Positions 11,750 to 12,171 of a stretch of DNA of 12,171 bases are shown here, one piece after another. Each line of letters starts with the position of its first letter. The stretch's first letter is position 1. Origin of the DNA: Pelotomaculum sp. UBA1371 (lineage in GTDB: Bacteria; Bacillota; Desulfotomaculia; Desulfotomaculales; Pelotomaculaceae); contig DBRJ01000013.1 of assembly GCA_002305915.1 (NCBI GenBank), positions 8,960 through 21,130 of the forward strand, given 5' to 3'. The notes below the pieces were generated by a model. It was not told the origin of the DNA, searched no databases, and saw only the letters and a list, made by a program, of their open reading frames with translations. A program made the position numbers and the translations under genes.

Positions 11750-12171
11750 GTGAAAAAAATCAGATGGCTGGTTGTCCTGTTAGTTGCAGCGGTAGGTTTG
11801 ATGCTGGTAGCCGGCGGTTGCGGTGGAGCAAAGCAGTCCTCCACGGAAGTAATCAAAGTCGGCATTATTCTGCCTTTGACCGGTAGTGAGGCCATGTTCG
11901 GCACCATGGAAAAAAATTCCTTTGAAATGGCCTATGAGGAACTAAAGGCAGCCGGCAAAACAACTGTCAACGGCAAAGAAATCCAGCTGTTGTTTGAAGA
12001 TGATCAGGGGAAACAGGATGTAGCCAAGTCAGCCACGGAAAAACTGGTCAATCAGGATAAGGTCGCCATGCTCAGCGGCGGTTACAGCAGCGCCTGTACC
12101 AACGTCATTGCGGGTTCGGCCCAGGCTTTGAACACGCCGTTTTTGGCTGTTACCGGTTCTTCCGATGAAAT
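11750..12171 (+). CDS. Branched-chain amino acid-type ABC transporter substrate-binding lipoprotein (partial, 3' end outside window)
   Basis: The first 140 residues of a type I periplasmic-binding-fold protein (LivJ-like, Peripla_BP_6 type). The GTG at 11750 is chosen because AAGGAGG (11736-11742) sits 7 bases upstream; the overlapping ATG at 11748 is followed at once by TGA. The N-terminus is a lipoprotein signal: MKKIRWLVV, then a hydrophobic stretch to LMLVAGGC with Cys24 as the lipidated residue (lipobox variant AGGC). The mature part begins as the family does: VIKVGIILPLTGSEAMFG, then FEMAYEELKAAG, the IQLLFEDDQGKQDVAKSATEKL block and SGGYSSACTNVIAGSAQALNTPF in part, with the ligand-binding loop. 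It would deliver amino acids, short amides or other small ligands to a membrane permease whose genes probably follow outside the window. Confidence 0.92.
   Translation, partial: MKKIRWLVVLLVAAVGLMLVAGGCGGAKQSSTEVIKVGIILPLTGSEAMFGTMEKNSFEMAYEELKAAGKTTVNGKEIQLLFEDDQGKQDVAKSATEKLVNQDKVAMLSGGYSSACTNVIAGSAQALNTPFLAVTGSSDE

Overview
The window looks like chromosomal DNA of an anaerobic, spore-former-type Firmicute. The Peptococcaceae (Pelotomaculum/Desulfotomaculum relatives) are my best guess, not proven. The reasons are strong AGGAGG-type ribosome binding sites, TTG and GTG starts, moderately GC-rich genes set in AT-rich spacers, an M-box magnesium riboswitch, a membrane-anchored HtrA beside an OmpR-type two-component system, and a nitronate monooxygenase-like flavoprotein with a Cys-rich tail. 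I see no transposase, CRISPR array, tRNA or rRNA.

Layout. 1-44: last codons of an upstream + gene, coupled to an acetate uptake transporter of the GPR1/FUN34/YaaH (SatP) family (56-634), which ends at a hairpin terminator. 947-1906 (-): flavin-dependent oxidoreductase of the nitronate monooxygenase/FabK-like group. 1907-2570: no intact gene; it holds a GC-rich island with a possible broken remnant of a hydrogenase iron-sulfur (MvhD-like) gene, and a strong minus-strand terminator. 2571-2876 (-): small winged-helix protein, divergent from a long-chain acyl-CoA ligase (3184-4833, +). 4919-5896 (-): CorA-type Mg2+ channel. Its promoter, M-box aptamer, antiterminator and terminator can all be read at 6033-6303.

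6452-10054 is an envelope-stress module: HtrA-type serine protease, OmpR-family response regulator and sensor histidine kinase. Three 11-bp tandem repeats lie just upstream of htrA and are the natural candidate for the regulator's binding site. The htrA-regulator spacer carries a 21-bp tandem duplication, other short repeats and a terminator or attenuator. By analogy with CssRS/HtrA of Bacillus, the kinase would sense misfolded exported proteins and the regulator would raise protease expression.

10055-10162 holds an imperfect tandem duplication of 53-58 bp. 10163-10708 (-) encodes a 181-aa protein I do not recognise. About 1 kb without a gene follows (10709-11749), with two families of direct repeats, an AT-rich inverted repeat, a possible structured RNA and hairpins built on a TTGTCCCG motif. 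The window ends inside a lipoprotein substrate-binding protein of a branched-chain amino acid-type ABC transporter (11750 onward, +).

I found no convincing new multi-gene system. The leads worth following are regulatory: the repeat-based control of the htrA/two-component module, a gene-less terminator at 6392-6435, and the repeat-rich 1-kb spacer before the ABC transporter gene.
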